A stretch of 64,000 nucleotides of DNA from Smallanthus sonchifolius (Eukaryota > Streptophyta > Magnoliopsida > Asterales > Asteraceae), in assembly GCA_023525975.1 (NCBI GenBank), contig CM042022.1:2795001-2859000 (forward strand), read 5' to 3'. A program made the translations under genes and the position numbers. Positions 44,300-55,640 of this stretch are shown here, piece after piece (positions within the stretch are counted from its first letter, which is position 1; the number at the start of each line of letters is the position of its first letter). Below the pieces are notes generated by a model. The model was not told where the DNA came from, ran no database searches, and was given only the letters and a program-made list of their open reading frames with translations.

Positions 44300-45645
44300 C
44301 GAGTTTATTCAAACAGGTGTGGATATTTCTTTCTCATTTCAGACTCCAGTTCCTACGTATACTCGGGGCCACGTCTGGAGTTCCATTTGACTTTCACAAT
44401 CATCAATTTCTTTCTTTTCAATCTCCTTTCCTGCCAGTCCTCGATTTGCAAAGGTTGTTCCACAAATCTTAATTTTTCATCTACCTCTACATTTTGTAGG
44501 GGTATTACCCGAGATTCATCTGTCAAACACTTACGCAGATTTGACACATGGAATACATCGTGTACTCAATTCATTTCTTCTGGTAATTCGAGTTGATAGG
44601 CCACAGAACCAACTCTTTTCAAGATTTTGAACGGTCTTACGAATCTAGGACTTAACTTTCCTTTATTTCCAAATCTGACAACGCCTTTCCATGGTGAAAC
44701 TTTCAAAAGAACGTGGTCACCGACGTTGAATTCTAATGGCTTCCGTCTTTTATCAGCATAACTTTTATGACGACCGCGAACCGCTTTCAATATATCTCTT
44801 ATTTGATCAACTTTTTCAGTTGTTGCCAGAACTATTTCAGGTCTGGATAACTGATTTTCTCCTATTTCAGACCAACAGATCGGAGTTCGACATTTATGAC
44901 CGTATAAGGCTTCAAAAAGAGCAACCTGTATACTCGTATGATAGTTATTGTTATAAGAGAATTTCATTAGAGGTAAGTGGCCATCCCAGCTTCCTCCAAG
45001 ATCAATAACACAAGCCCTTAACATATCTTCAAGAGTTTGAATAGTTCTTTCGCTCTGCCCGTCCATTTGAGGATGATAGGCATTGCTAAGATTCAGTTTT
45101 GTACCAAGGGTTTTTTGAAAACTCTGCCAGAATCGAGAAGTAAATCTACTATCTCTATCTGACACAATAGATAATGGCACGTCGTGTAGTGATACGATTT
45201 CGTTAACGTATAACTGTGCCAACTTATCCATGTTGAACGTTTCTTTCATGGGAAGAAAATGAACAGACTTAGTAAGTCTGTCAACAATAACCCAGATATT
45301 ATCATTCCCTCAACTCGTTCGGGTAAGTTTAGTAATGAAATCCATGGTTATCATCTCCCATTTCCAGACAGGAATTTCAAGTTGTTGTAACAAGCTAGAA
45401 CGCTTTTGGTGTTCAACTTTTACTTCGGAACAAGTTAAGCACTTTGTAACATAGATAGCGATATGCTTTTTCATCCCTATCCACCAGTAATTGGCTTTTA
45501 GGTTATTGTACATTTTATCGCTTCTAGGATGCATCGTATATTTAGATTTATGAGCTTTTTCAAGAATCTCTTCACGAGTATTTCCGTAGATTGGAACCCA
45601 GATTCTCTTATTCATTCTAAGGATTCCATCATCACCTTTGACCAA
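44300..45645 (-). pseudogene. G1 integrase with chromodomain-like tail
   Basis: Open segments 44566-45249 and 45310-45645 (minus) give HHCC finger pieces (HPRSDKMYNNLKANYWWIGM, CLTCSEVKVEHQ), the core with VSDRDSRFTSRFWQ, AYHPQMDGQSERTIQTLEDM, LMKFSYNNNYHTS, and the barrel (VGDHVLLKVSPWKG, RFVRPFKILKRVG). A tail ending IVKVKWNSRRGPEYT (44353-44400) is the chromodomain position. The frame breaks near 45300 and at 44560. The protein would have inserted cDNA, probably guided by the chromodomain. Confidence 0.9.
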
Positions 45646-46980
45646 CTAGTCAATCATTCCTCCCAATCCTTATTTCTCAAAGTTGGGTTCTTGTAAAGCA
45701 AGTTTCTGAGATTCCTTAATACGAGTAGTAAGATCGATTTGAAGATCGAGTCTTAAAGCACGCACTCGTTTAGGTTTCTCATGTTCTTTTCTGCTTAGAG
45801 CATCGGCTACAACATTGGCTTTTCCTTCATGATAACAGATTTCACAATCATAATCATTCAGAACTTCCATCCAACGTCTTTGCCTCATATTTAGTTCTTT
45901 CTAACTGAATATATACTTTAGACTTTTATGATCAGTGAAGATAGTGAATTTGACTCCATAAAGGTAGTGCCTCCATAATTTCAGTGCGAAGATTATGGCA
46001 CCCAACTCTAAATCATGAGTCGTATAATTCCTTTCATGAGTTTTCAATTGACGGGAAGCATAAGCAATAACTTTGTTCCTTTGCATTAACACACAACCAA
46101 ATCCGATGTATGAAGCTTCCCAGTAAACAGAGAAGCCTTCATTTCTATCTGGCAGAGCCAGTATGGGTGCTTGTGTCGGTTTCTGTTTTAGAGTTTCAAA
46201 TGCTTCGGACTGTTTAGGACCCCATTCATACTTAACTGACTTGTGAGTCAGAAAAGTTAATGGTACAGCAATTCGAGAGAAATCTTGGATAAATCTTCGA
46301 TAGTAACCAGCCAAACCGAGAAAACTACGAACTTTGGTTGGTGACTTCGGAATTTCCCATTTGGATATAGCCTCAATTTTAACAGGATCAACTTGGATGC
46401 CATTAGCGTTAATGACATGTCCAAGAAATTGAACTTCTGATAACCAAAACTCGCATTTTGAGAATTTAGCATATAGCTTTTCTGTTTTTAGGAGTTCAAG
46501 AAAGATTTTCAATAGATTAGCATGATTTTCCTTACTCTTGGAATAGATAAGGATATCTTCAATGAGTACGATCACAAATTTATCCAAGTAAGGTTTATAG
46601 ACTCGATTCATCATATCCATGAAAGCAGCTGGAGCATTAGTAAGCCCAAACAGCATTACCGTGAACTCATAATGACCATATCGAGTTCTGAAAACAGTTT
46701 TGGGAATATCTTCTTCCTGGACTTTCAATTGATGATAGCCAGATCGAAGATCGATCTTAGAAAAGCATCGAGCTCCCTGAAGTTGATCAAAGAGATCATC
46801 GATTCTGAGGAGTGGATAATGGTTCTTTATCGTAACTTTATTTAGTTCACGATAATCGATACACATACGCATCGAACCGTCTTTCTTCTTGACAAATAAG
46901 ATCGGCGCTCCCCAAGGCGACGAGCTTAGTCTTATGAATCCTTTTTCGAGTAATTCATCCAACTGTTTCTTTAATTATGC
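45646..46980 (-). pseudogene. G1 reverse transcriptase-RNase H with altered active-site motifs
   Basis: The 353-codon frame 45901-46962 carries RT motifs (WGAPILFVKKKDGSMRMCID, KIDLRSGYHQLKV, FGLTNAPAAFMDMMNRVY) and RNase H (FGCVLMQRNKVIAYASRQL, NYTTHDLELGAIIFALKLWR). The RT catalytic block reads VLIEDILIYS where family members have IDD, and RNase H reads YWEAS where YCDAS is usual: two Asp-to-Glu changes at catalytic positions. A TAG at about 45901-45903 (Gln codon in relatives) stops the frame before KELNMRQRRWMEVLNDYDCE at 45840-45888. So although long and open, the enzyme is probably dead. Confidence 0.9.
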
Positions 46981-47733
46981 CATATCAGTTGGAGCTAATT
47001 TGTACGAGGCTTTAGCAATTGGTGCAGTACTGGGTACTAGATTAATTCTGAACTCCACTTCTCTTTCAGGTGGAATTCCAGGCAGTTCGTCAGGAAAGAC
47101 ATCGGGAAACTCAGCGACAACTGGCACGTCTTCAATCTTTTTCTTAGTGTCGGTGGTTATAGATACAAGGTATGCTAAGCATCCTTTGCGTAGATATTTA
47201 GTGGCTTTCAGCATACAAATTATTCCAACAGAGTTGGACAATTTATCACTACTTATTGTAAGAATATCACCTTTTGGTGAACGAAGTTCAATGGCTTTCT
47301 TATCACACAAGATATGGGCTTGGTTAGAAGCTAACCAATCCATTCCTAGAACTATGTCAAACCCGGCCAAGGTCATTGGCAATCGTCTTGGAGGTATAAC
47401 ATGTCATGTGAGTGTGATATGGCAATCGTTCAGAATTTTAGAGATTTGGACGAGGTCACCGTTGGCAGTCTCTACCACGTATTTCTTGTCTAATTTAGCT
47501 AGAGTTTTATTTAACAGTCTACAGAATCTATGGTCTATAAAACTTTGGTTTGCAACAGAGTCAAACAAAACTCGAGCATAAATATTATTGACAAGAAATG
47601 TACCCGTAATGACATCGGGCATACCTGCTGCCTCATGAGTATTGTGAACGAATGCTCGCGCATTCTTCTTTATCCCATCAGCAGGTTTGGGACCTCTCCC
47701 TTCAGGCTTCTTCAATTTGGGACAATAAGTTTT
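46975..47733 (-). pseudogene. G1 protease and gag-pol linker
   Basis: The frames 47404-47733 and 46975-47382 encode KLKKPEGRGPK (end of gag), then a retropepsin with VLFDSVANQSFIDH (usual DSGA; Gly is Val here) and IVLGMDWLASNQAHI, and a linker DVFPDELPGIPPEREVEF. A stop separates the halves near 47401. At 47733 the coding runs into G2. Confidence 0.85.
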
Positions 47734-50297
47734 TGTCACACCCTCAAAATACACCTGCGGGGTTTTACCACGAGGCGCGTGACAAACCATGATCTCAGTC
47801 ATTAGTTACACGTAACGACTCTATATGAATTTAAATAAAATACTGATGCTGCTCATAGTCACGAGACAAAAAAAGTTTAAGTTTGAAAATGTAGCGGAAG
47901 CGTAAATAAAATCCAAATGGAAGAATAGTCAAATGCGCAAAACACCGCGCCCAAACCAAAGTAGATAATAGAAATAAATAAGTTTGAAATTGTTTGCGAA
48001 AACCATGCTCAGACCATGCATCCTAATCTTGTGCGTACCTTAGCGACCTGAGAAAGACATGCTAAAAGTGTCAACACAATGGTTGGTGAGTTCATAGAGA
48101 TGTATGTAAATAAAAAGTTCGATGTTTGCTAGATAATGTAATTAATGTATACCAATAGATAACTAGTCTATGTCATGCTACTATAAGTGTTAGAAACCGA
48201 AGCTGACTGTTTGTGTTTGTTTGCCTTCCGCCATGTCTACCGAATAATGGCAAATGTCTAGGCTAATCTTACACCTGCTCGACCTCCAGTCAAGTTAGTG
48301 CGACTAACTCGGGTGGGGCTTGTCAAAACCTAGTAGTACTACTCAAAATCACCTCGCTATGTTCCAATACTAATGGTTCGAGAATGTAAGGACTTATTGG
48401 TATGTTTGCACTTTAGTAAGCAAGCGATAATACAATAATACAAAACCCAAAATGTTTCCGTGCATGCTTTCTCCCCCAAAAAGGAAAATAAGTAAAGATA
48501 GGGGCCATGAAACTCACCTGAGTGTGAATGCAAGTGAAAGCTAAGTAAAACAGTTGAACCTCTAACTGCCACCTATAATTCATAGTCTATAAATGCGTGT
48601 TCGTGCAAGTTGATATGAACCCTTAGTATCCAAACAATACTATTGTTTAAGTGTTTAGAAAAGATTTACAAGTTTAACTCAAGTTTGACCCGACGACCCG
48701 TTGGTGACACGTTGTATGAAATTATGTTCGTTCAGTATAACAATACTACATTATACACACATGATTATGCTGTAGCACTTAGCAACAAATCCTATTTGTT
48801 CTATCAAGATAGCAAGTTTCCATAATTAACAGGTTTCCACAAATAGAAAGTTTCCATAAATAGTAAGCATGTTCAAGATTCATGTTATAATTATTAATAT
48901 TTTTGTATGATTACTCTAACATGTTCAAGATCGTCACATCACATACCAATTGCATAGAACTTAACTTGTGATACATAATTCAAGACAAAGTTTCTATCTT
49001 TAGTAACCTATGAGAGATATGCATGATTTCAAGCATCCAACACATTGCAACATGTTATTATGTCCTAACTAGCATGTAGCTATCATTAAACCATGTCATA
49101 CATGTATAATTAGCAAGCTATGAACACTTTAGACAATTAAAGTTTCCTCTTTTAGTAAGTTTGCAAAACCGAGCTAGGTATTAGAAATCTAGTTTCACAA
49201 TTCACTTATACATGGATCAAATAGCATATAAACCTCATCATATCATTCAACACATGTCTAGTATGCAAGATAGAATTCCTAAAAAGTTTCCATTATAAGT
49301 AAGTTATGATTTCTAGGCTTGTTTAACGAGATTCAAAGCATCAAATCCATTACATGCAATCTATCTAACATGATTATAACCATAACAAGCATCAAACAAC
49401 TCTAACATGCAATTCTACACCATCACATAATCAAAAAGTTTAATCTTTTCACAAGTTATACATCATATGAAGCTAGGGTTTTCCAAATAACAATAAAAAG
49501 ATCAAATACATGCAAAACAATGATAAAGTCACCATCTTTATTATAAAACTTCATGTTTGGATAAACTAGGGTTTGAATCAACATTTTAGAAATCTTAAAA
49601 TCATAAAATTGGACGAAACAACTTACGTAGGATTGTTATAAACGCTTAGAGGAGTCCGAATACTCGATCAATTGCGAGATTGAAGCTCGAACGGATGGTG
49701 TTTGGGTTGCTTGATGGATTCAGCAAGGGGGGTGGGGGTTTGGGATCGACGATAGAGAGATAGAGAGAGTAGGAGATTAGGGTTTAATTTTTTTATAAAA
49801 ATCTTTTATATAATTGTTTGAATGGGTTTTTAAATTTGGAATGGATAATCTATGGTTTATCTATAGAATCCATGGATTATTTTAAAAATATTTAATATTA
49901 ATTACAATTAAATCCCCCTACTAATATTTTTATAAAACAACATAGTTATAAAAATAATCAGTAAAATTAAAATCTGATAATTCTACGCGATATCATGAAA
50001 TTTCACATAATTCATAGAAAAATCACTAAACACATAAATTCACATTATTTATATAAAAATAATTATTCACAATTATTTTTATTAGTTCACCAACGTTCTG
50101 GGTTCGACTCGTGTGTGATCCGGAAATTCTACGAATTACCGCTACGTGAGTGTTTGTGCGAAACCGACACATCTAATTAATCCTAATTAAATGTAATGCA
50201 TGTGTGAATGTTTGAGATAACTGAGTTTGAATAAATAAATGTTTGAGATAATGATGTTGGTGTTAATGGAGTTAACCTGAAAATGTCGGATGTCACA
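47734..50297 (-). repeat. G2 left (3') LTR
   Basis: Pairs with 52335-54863; long blocks match by eye, with scattered substitutions and small indels. Non-coding; short frames inside are chance. It is followed by a polypurine tract (complement of ATCATCCCCTTGTTGAAAG). Confidence 0.95.
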
Positions 50298-50369
50298 TCA
50301 TCCCCTTGTTGAAAGAATTTTCGTCCCGAAAATTAATCCAAGTTGCTAGTTGTCAAAAAGTTTGGGTTG

Positions 50370-51560
50370 TCACATCATCCCCTTGTTTGCCGTTGAGTGC
50401 TTGAAAAGCTGAGGATATTTCTTCATCATTTGATCCTCTCGTTCCCATGTGAACTCCGGTCCACGTTTCGAGTTCCAGCGAACTCTAATAATTGGGATTT
50501 TGCTATGCTTGAGTGTTTTGACCTCACGGTCCATAATTTCAACCGGTTCCTTTATGAAACGTAACTGCTCATCGATTTCCAACTCCTCGAGTGGAACCAC
50601 TAATGTCTCATCAGATAGGCATTTCTTTGTGTTTGAAACATAAAAGACATTGTGTACTCCATTGAGTTCATCTGGTAGGTTTAATCGATACGCAACCAGA
50701 CCAATCCTTTTCACTATCTCAAATGATCCAACATAACGCGGGTTTAGCTTGCCCTGTTTTCCAAAATGGATCACACCTTTCCAAGGTGACACTTTTAATA
50801 ATACTATGTCACCCACTTGAAATTCTAGCGGTTTTCTACGTTTGTTTGCATAATTCTTCTGACTGTCACGCCGCCATACGGTTTTGAATTTGCACAATCT
50901 TTTCTGAAGTTTCGTGCACAAGTTCAGGGCCTGTAATTTGGCTATCTCCAACTTCAGCTCAACAGAGAGGTGATCGGCATTTCCGTCCATATAACGCCTC
51001 GAACGGTGCTGCCTGGATGCTAGTATGGTAACTGTTGTTATAAGAGAACTCCACCAAGGGTAGGTGAGTCTCCCAACTATTTCCAAAATCGATTACGCAA
51101 GCTTGTAGCATGTCCTCTAAGGTTTGAATTGTACCCTCACTCTGGCCATCGGTCTGGGGATGGTACGTTGTGCTCATATCCAGACGCGTACCCAGAGATT
51201 TCTATAGGGATTGCCAGAAGCGCGAGGTAAATCGAGCGTCTCTATCTGAGATGATTGAAACTGAGAGACTACTTCCTTAAGATAAGTGCGGGTTAACTTC
51301 TCCATTTTGTCAGTTTCTTTAATAGCAAGGAAGTGAGCGGATTTGGTTAGACGATCCACTATTACCCAGATTGTGTCACATCCGGTAGGGGTTCGGGGTA
51401 ATTTGGTAATAAAATCCATGAAAATCTGCTCCCATTTCCACATCGGGATTTCCGGTTGTTGAAGCAATCCGGATGGCTTTTGATACTCCACCTTGACCTT
51501 TGAATAAGTAAGACACTTGCTCACATAGGTGGCTATGTCGGCTTTCATGTTCGGCCATCA
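50370..51560 (-). pseudogene. G2 integrase and chromodomain
   Basis: The order on the minus strand matches G3: MKADIATYVSKCLTYSKVKV (zinc finger side), DTIWVIVDRLTKSAHFLAIK, a small deletion that removes the HGVP-type block and shifts frame, STTYHPQTDGQSEGTIQTLE, LVEFSYNNSYHTS, the barrel (VGDIVLLKVSPWKGVIHFGK), and a chromodomain-like tail (IPIIRVRWNSKRGPEFTWER, then EDQMMKKYPQLF). The tail is better preserved than in G3. Several frameshifts; not functional. Confidence 0.9.
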
Positions 51561-52292
51561 ATACAACACCTTCAAATCGTGGTACATTTTGTCAGATCCC
51601 GGATGGACAGAGTATCGGGATTTGTGAGCTTCATTCATAACAAGCTCTCTCAGGTTTCCATACACCGGAATCCATATTCGCTCCGCGAAATAGCGAATAC
51701 CATCAGATTTAACTTCCAGTTGTTTCTCCATACCAGGGGTGGCTTCCAACGTTAAGTTCTCTTCTTTTAGGGCTTCAAGTTGAGCATTACGGATTTGTTC
51801 GGGTAATCCTGCATGAATAGTGAGTTGCAACGCTCGAACTCGTCAGGGTTTGGTTTCTTTTCTGCTTAGGGCATCTGCTACCACGTTAGCCTTGCCCGGA
51901 TGGTACTTGATGGCACAATCATAATCATTTAAGAGTTCGATCCAGCGACCCTGTCGCATGTTCAACTCTTTCTATTAGAATATGTGCTGGAGACTCTTGT
52001 GATCGGTGTAAATGGTGCACTTGGTACCTTATAAGTAGTGTCTCCAGATTTTCAGCGCAAATACCATGGCTCCCAACTCTAAGTCGTGAGTCGTGTAGTT
52101 CTTCTCGTGGACTTTTAATTTTCGAGAAACGTATGCGATAACTTTCTCGCGTTGCATTAGCACACAACCGAGACCTTGGATAGAAGCATCGCAATACACT
52201 ATGAAGTCATCTGTTCCCTCTGGCAAAGACAGGATGGGTGCGCTACAGAGTTTCTGCTTCAGAAGTTGGAATGCAGAATCTTGAGTTTCGCT
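51558..52292 (-). pseudogene. G2 RNase H remnant, fused to a tRNA-like sequence
   Basis: The open frame toward 52290 reads ETQDSAFQLLKQKLCSAPIL, DDFIVYCDASIQGLGCVLMQ, then NYTTHDLELGAMVFALKIWR. That is the RT-RNase H connection onward. Everything upstream of SETQDSAF is missing; at 52292/52293 the coding meets the tRNA-derived primer-binding segment. An ATG-initiated frame running on to 52403 is an accident of that fusion. Confidence 0.85.
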
Positions 52293-52331
52293 ACCCACAG
52301 GTCCCAGGTTCGAAACTTGGCTCTGATACCA
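52293..52331 (-). other. G2 extended primer-binding site: 39-nt tRNA-iMet 3' half
   Basis: The plus strand reads ACCCACAGGTCCCAGGTTCG then AAACTTGGCTCTGATACCA. From knowledge of plant initiator tRNA-Met this equals its 3' half, from the end of the anticodon loop through the T arm and acceptor to CCA, with two differences. A normal primer-binding site covers only the last 12-18 nt. Confidence 0.85.
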
Positions 52332-52334
52332 ATC

Positions 52335-54863
52335 TGTCACACCCTCAAAATCCACTTGCAGGGTTTTACCGCGAGGCGCGTGACAAACCATGATCTTAGT
52401 CATTAGTTACACGGAACGACTCTATATGAATTTAAATAAAATACTGATGTTGCTCATAGTCACGAGACAACAAAAGTTTAAGTTTGAAAATGTAGCGGAA
52501 GCGTAAATAAAATCCAAATGGAAGAATAGTCAAATGCGCAAAACACCGCGCCCAAACCAAAGTAGATAATAGAAATAAATAAGTTTGAAATTGTTTGCGA
52601 AAACCATGCTCAAACCATGCATCCTAATCTTGTGCGTACCTTAGCGACCTGAGAAAGACGTGCTAAAAGTGTCAACACAATGGTTGGTGAGTTCATAGAG
52701 ATGTAAGTAAATAAAAAGTTCTATGTTTGCTAGATAATGTAATTAATGTATACCGATAGATAGCTAGTCTATGTCATGCTACTACAAGTGTTCGAAACCG
52801 AAGCTGACTTTTTGTGTTTGTTTGCCTTCCGCCATGTCTACCGAACAATGGCAAATGTCTAGGCTAATCTTACACCCGTTCGACCTCTAGTCAAGTAGCG
52901 CAACTAACTCGGGTGGGGCTTGTCAAAACCAGTAGTACTACTCAAAATCACCTCGCTATGTTCTAATACTAACGGTTCGAGAATGTAAGGACTTATTGGT
53001 ATGTTTGCAGTTTAGTAAGCAAGCAATAATACAATAATACAAAACCCAAAATGTTTGCTTGCATGCTTTCTCCCCCAAAAAGGAAAGTAAGTAAAGATAG
53101 GGGCCATCAAACTCACCTGAGTGTGAATGCAAGTTAAAGCTAAGTAAAACAGTTGAACCTCAAACTGCCACCTATAATTCATAGTATATAAGTGTGTGTT
53201 CGTGCAAGTTGATATGAACCCTTAGTATCCAAACAATACTATTGTTCAAGTGTTTCGAAAAGATTTACAAGTTTGACTCAAGTTTGACCCGACGACCCGT
53301 TGGTGACACGTTGTATGAAATTATGTTCGTTCAGTATAACAATACTTCATTATACACACATGATCATGTTGTAGCACTTAGCAACAAATCCTATTTGTTC
53401 TATCAAGATAGCAAGTTTCCATAATTAGCAGGTTTCCACAAATAGAAAGTTTCCATAAATAGTAAGCATGTTCAAGATTCATGTTATCATTATTAGTATG
53501 TTTGTATAATTACTCTAACATGTTCAAGATCATCACATCGCATACCAATTGCATAGAACCTAACATGTGATACATAATTCAAGACAAAGTTTCTATCTTT
53601 AGTAACCTATGAGAGATATGCATGATTTCAAGCATCCAACACATTGCAACATGTTATTATGTCCTAACTAGCATGTAGCTATCATTAAACCATGTCATAC
53701 ATGTATAATTAGCAAGCTAAGAACACTTTAGACAATTAAAGTTTCCTCTTTTAGTAAGTTTGCAAAATCGAGCTAGGTATTAGAAATCTAGTTTCACAAT
53801 TCACTTATACATGGATCAAGTAGCATATAAACATCATCATATCTTTCAACACATGTCTAGTATGCAAGATAGAATTCCTAAAAAGTGTCCATTATAAGTA
53901 AGTTATGATTTCTAGGCTTGTTTAACGAGATTCAAAGCATCAAATCCATTACATACAATCTATCTAACCTGATTATAACCATAACAAGCATCAAACATCT
54001 CTAACATGCAATTCTACACCATCACATAATCAAAAAGTTTAATCTTTTCACAAGTTATACATCATATGATGCTAGGGTTTTTCAAATAACCATAAAAACA
54101 TCAAATAAATGCAAAACAATGATAAAGTCACCATCTTTATTGTAAAACTTCATGTTTGGATGAACTAGGGTTTGAATCAAGATTTTAGAAATCTTAAAAT
54201 CATAAAATTGGATGGAACAACTTACGTAGGATTGTTATAAACGCTTAGAGGAGTCCGAATACGCGATCAATTGCGATATTGAAGCTCGAACGGATGGTGT
54301 TTGGGTTGCTTGAAGGATTCGGCCAAGGGGGCGTGGGGGTTTGGGATCGACGATAGAGAGAGAGAGTAGGAGATTAGGGTTTAATTTTTTTATAAAAATC
54401 TTTTATATAATTGTTTGAATGGGTTTTTAAATTTAGAATGGATAATCTATGGTTTATCTATAGAATCCATGGATTATTTTAAAAATATGTAATATTAATT
54501 ACAATTAAATCCCCCGACTAATATTTTTATAAAACTCCATACTTATAAAAATAACCAGTAAAATTAAAATCTGATAATTTTACGCGATATCATGAAAGTT
54601 CACATAATTCACAGAAAAATCACTAAACACATAAATTCACATTATTTATATAAAAATAATTATTAACAATTGTTTTTATTAGTTCACCAACGTTCCGGGT
54701 TCGACTCGTGTGTGATCCGGAAATTCTACGAATTACGGCTACGTGAGTGTTTGTGCGTAACTGACACATCTAATTAATCCTAATTAAATGTAATGTATGT
54801 GTGAATGTTTGAGATAACGATGTTGGTGTTAACGGAGTTAACCTGAAAATGTCGGATGTCACA
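52335..54863 (-). repeat. G2 right (5') LTR
   Basis: Pairs with the left LTR. In minus-strand orientation it carries the promoter of G2. No coding sequence. Confidence 0.95.
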
Positions 54864-54868
54864 GTTTT

Positions 54869-55640
54869 GATGTGGCGAGCCTAACCACATTCAAAACAAG
54901 TGATTTGCTTCTTTTTGAAACAATCCTCTGTTTTGTGACGAGACATCTTGCAGAAACTAATATAATGTCCAGCTTTACACTTTCCCAAATGCCTTGTCTT
55001 GCACCGTGGACATTCAGGGATGAAAGAGTTATTGCTTCGGGGAGTAAAGGTTGACTTCTTGGATCCACTTGGGCCTTGCCCAGATACTTCTTTCTTCTTC
55101 TTTCCCTCCTCCTGATTCCTATTCAGGCTACTTGTTAATGATGCTCCCAAATCCATCGCATCATCAAGATTTTCACAATTTGCGACCTTTACCGTGTCGC
55201 GAATTTCACCGATCAAACCCCAAATATAACGCTTTATTAGATTTGACTCGGGTGTAGCAAGATGTGGAACTATTCTGGCATATTCAAGGAGTTTGGTGGA
55301 ATATTCTTGATGATTTGTTCCAATCATCTTAAGACTTAAGAATTTCCCTTCAATATGTTTCCTCTCATTCTGTGGAACGTATTTCTTTTCTACCCTTGTT
55401 TTAAAGCATTCCAGCCCATTGCATAGGCTGCTTCTCTTTCTTTGGTAGCAACAATGTTGTTCCACTATTCTAATGCTTGATCCTTAAATAAATTGGAAGC
55501 ATAAAGAACCTTGTCTTTTTCTGCACATTTGCTGATAGCCAACATAGATTCAGTTTTCTCTATTCACCTTAGTGTGGCGATTCTTCCTTCTCTTCCTGAG
55601 AAATTGTAGGGTTTGCAGTCTTGAAACATTTTATACGTAC
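54869..55640 (-). pseudogene. G1 gag: capsid domain and zinc knuckle, split by G2
   Basis: A 194-codon frame (54881-55465) plus shifted frames up to about 55640 carry the retrotransposon gag domain (EKTESMLAISKCAEKDKVLY, LLEYARIVPHLATPESNLIK, RYIWGLIGEIRDTVKVANCE), a basic linker, and Cys-rich segments (CPRCKTRHLGKC, FCKMSRHKTEDC). The last knuckle CFECG lies at the edge of G2; its His and last Cys are at 47710-47733 on the far side. One TAG lies within the knuckle spacer. The function was packaging of the element RNA. Confidence 0.85.

Larger units (their letters stand above)
47734..54863 (-). mobile_element. Ty3/gypsy chromovirus G2, internally deleted, nested in G1
   Basis: LTRs 47734-50297 (2564 bp) and 52335-54863 (2529 bp), TGTCACACCC... 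to ...GGATGTCACA; perfect TSD GTTTT at 47729-47733 and 54864-54868. Internal DNA is only 2.0 kb: RNase H, integrase and chromodomain remain, while gag, protease and RT are absent. The primer-binding site is unusually long. It belongs to the same family as G3, judging from LTR and pol similarity. Confidence 0.95.

Noticed and set aside
52293..52331. Possible tRNA gene or tRNA-derived SINE
   Set aside because: Only the 3' half including CCA is present, directly at a gypsy LTR in the primer-binding position.
53242..53424. 60-codon frame repeated at 48643-48825
   Set aside because: Same position in both G2 LTRs and without a domain; conserved only because the LTRs are copies.
47734..54863. Integrated pararetrovirus
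   Set aside because: Two LTRs, 5-bp TSD, tRNA primer site and gypsy-type integrase show an LTR retrotransposon; no viral movement or coat genes are present.
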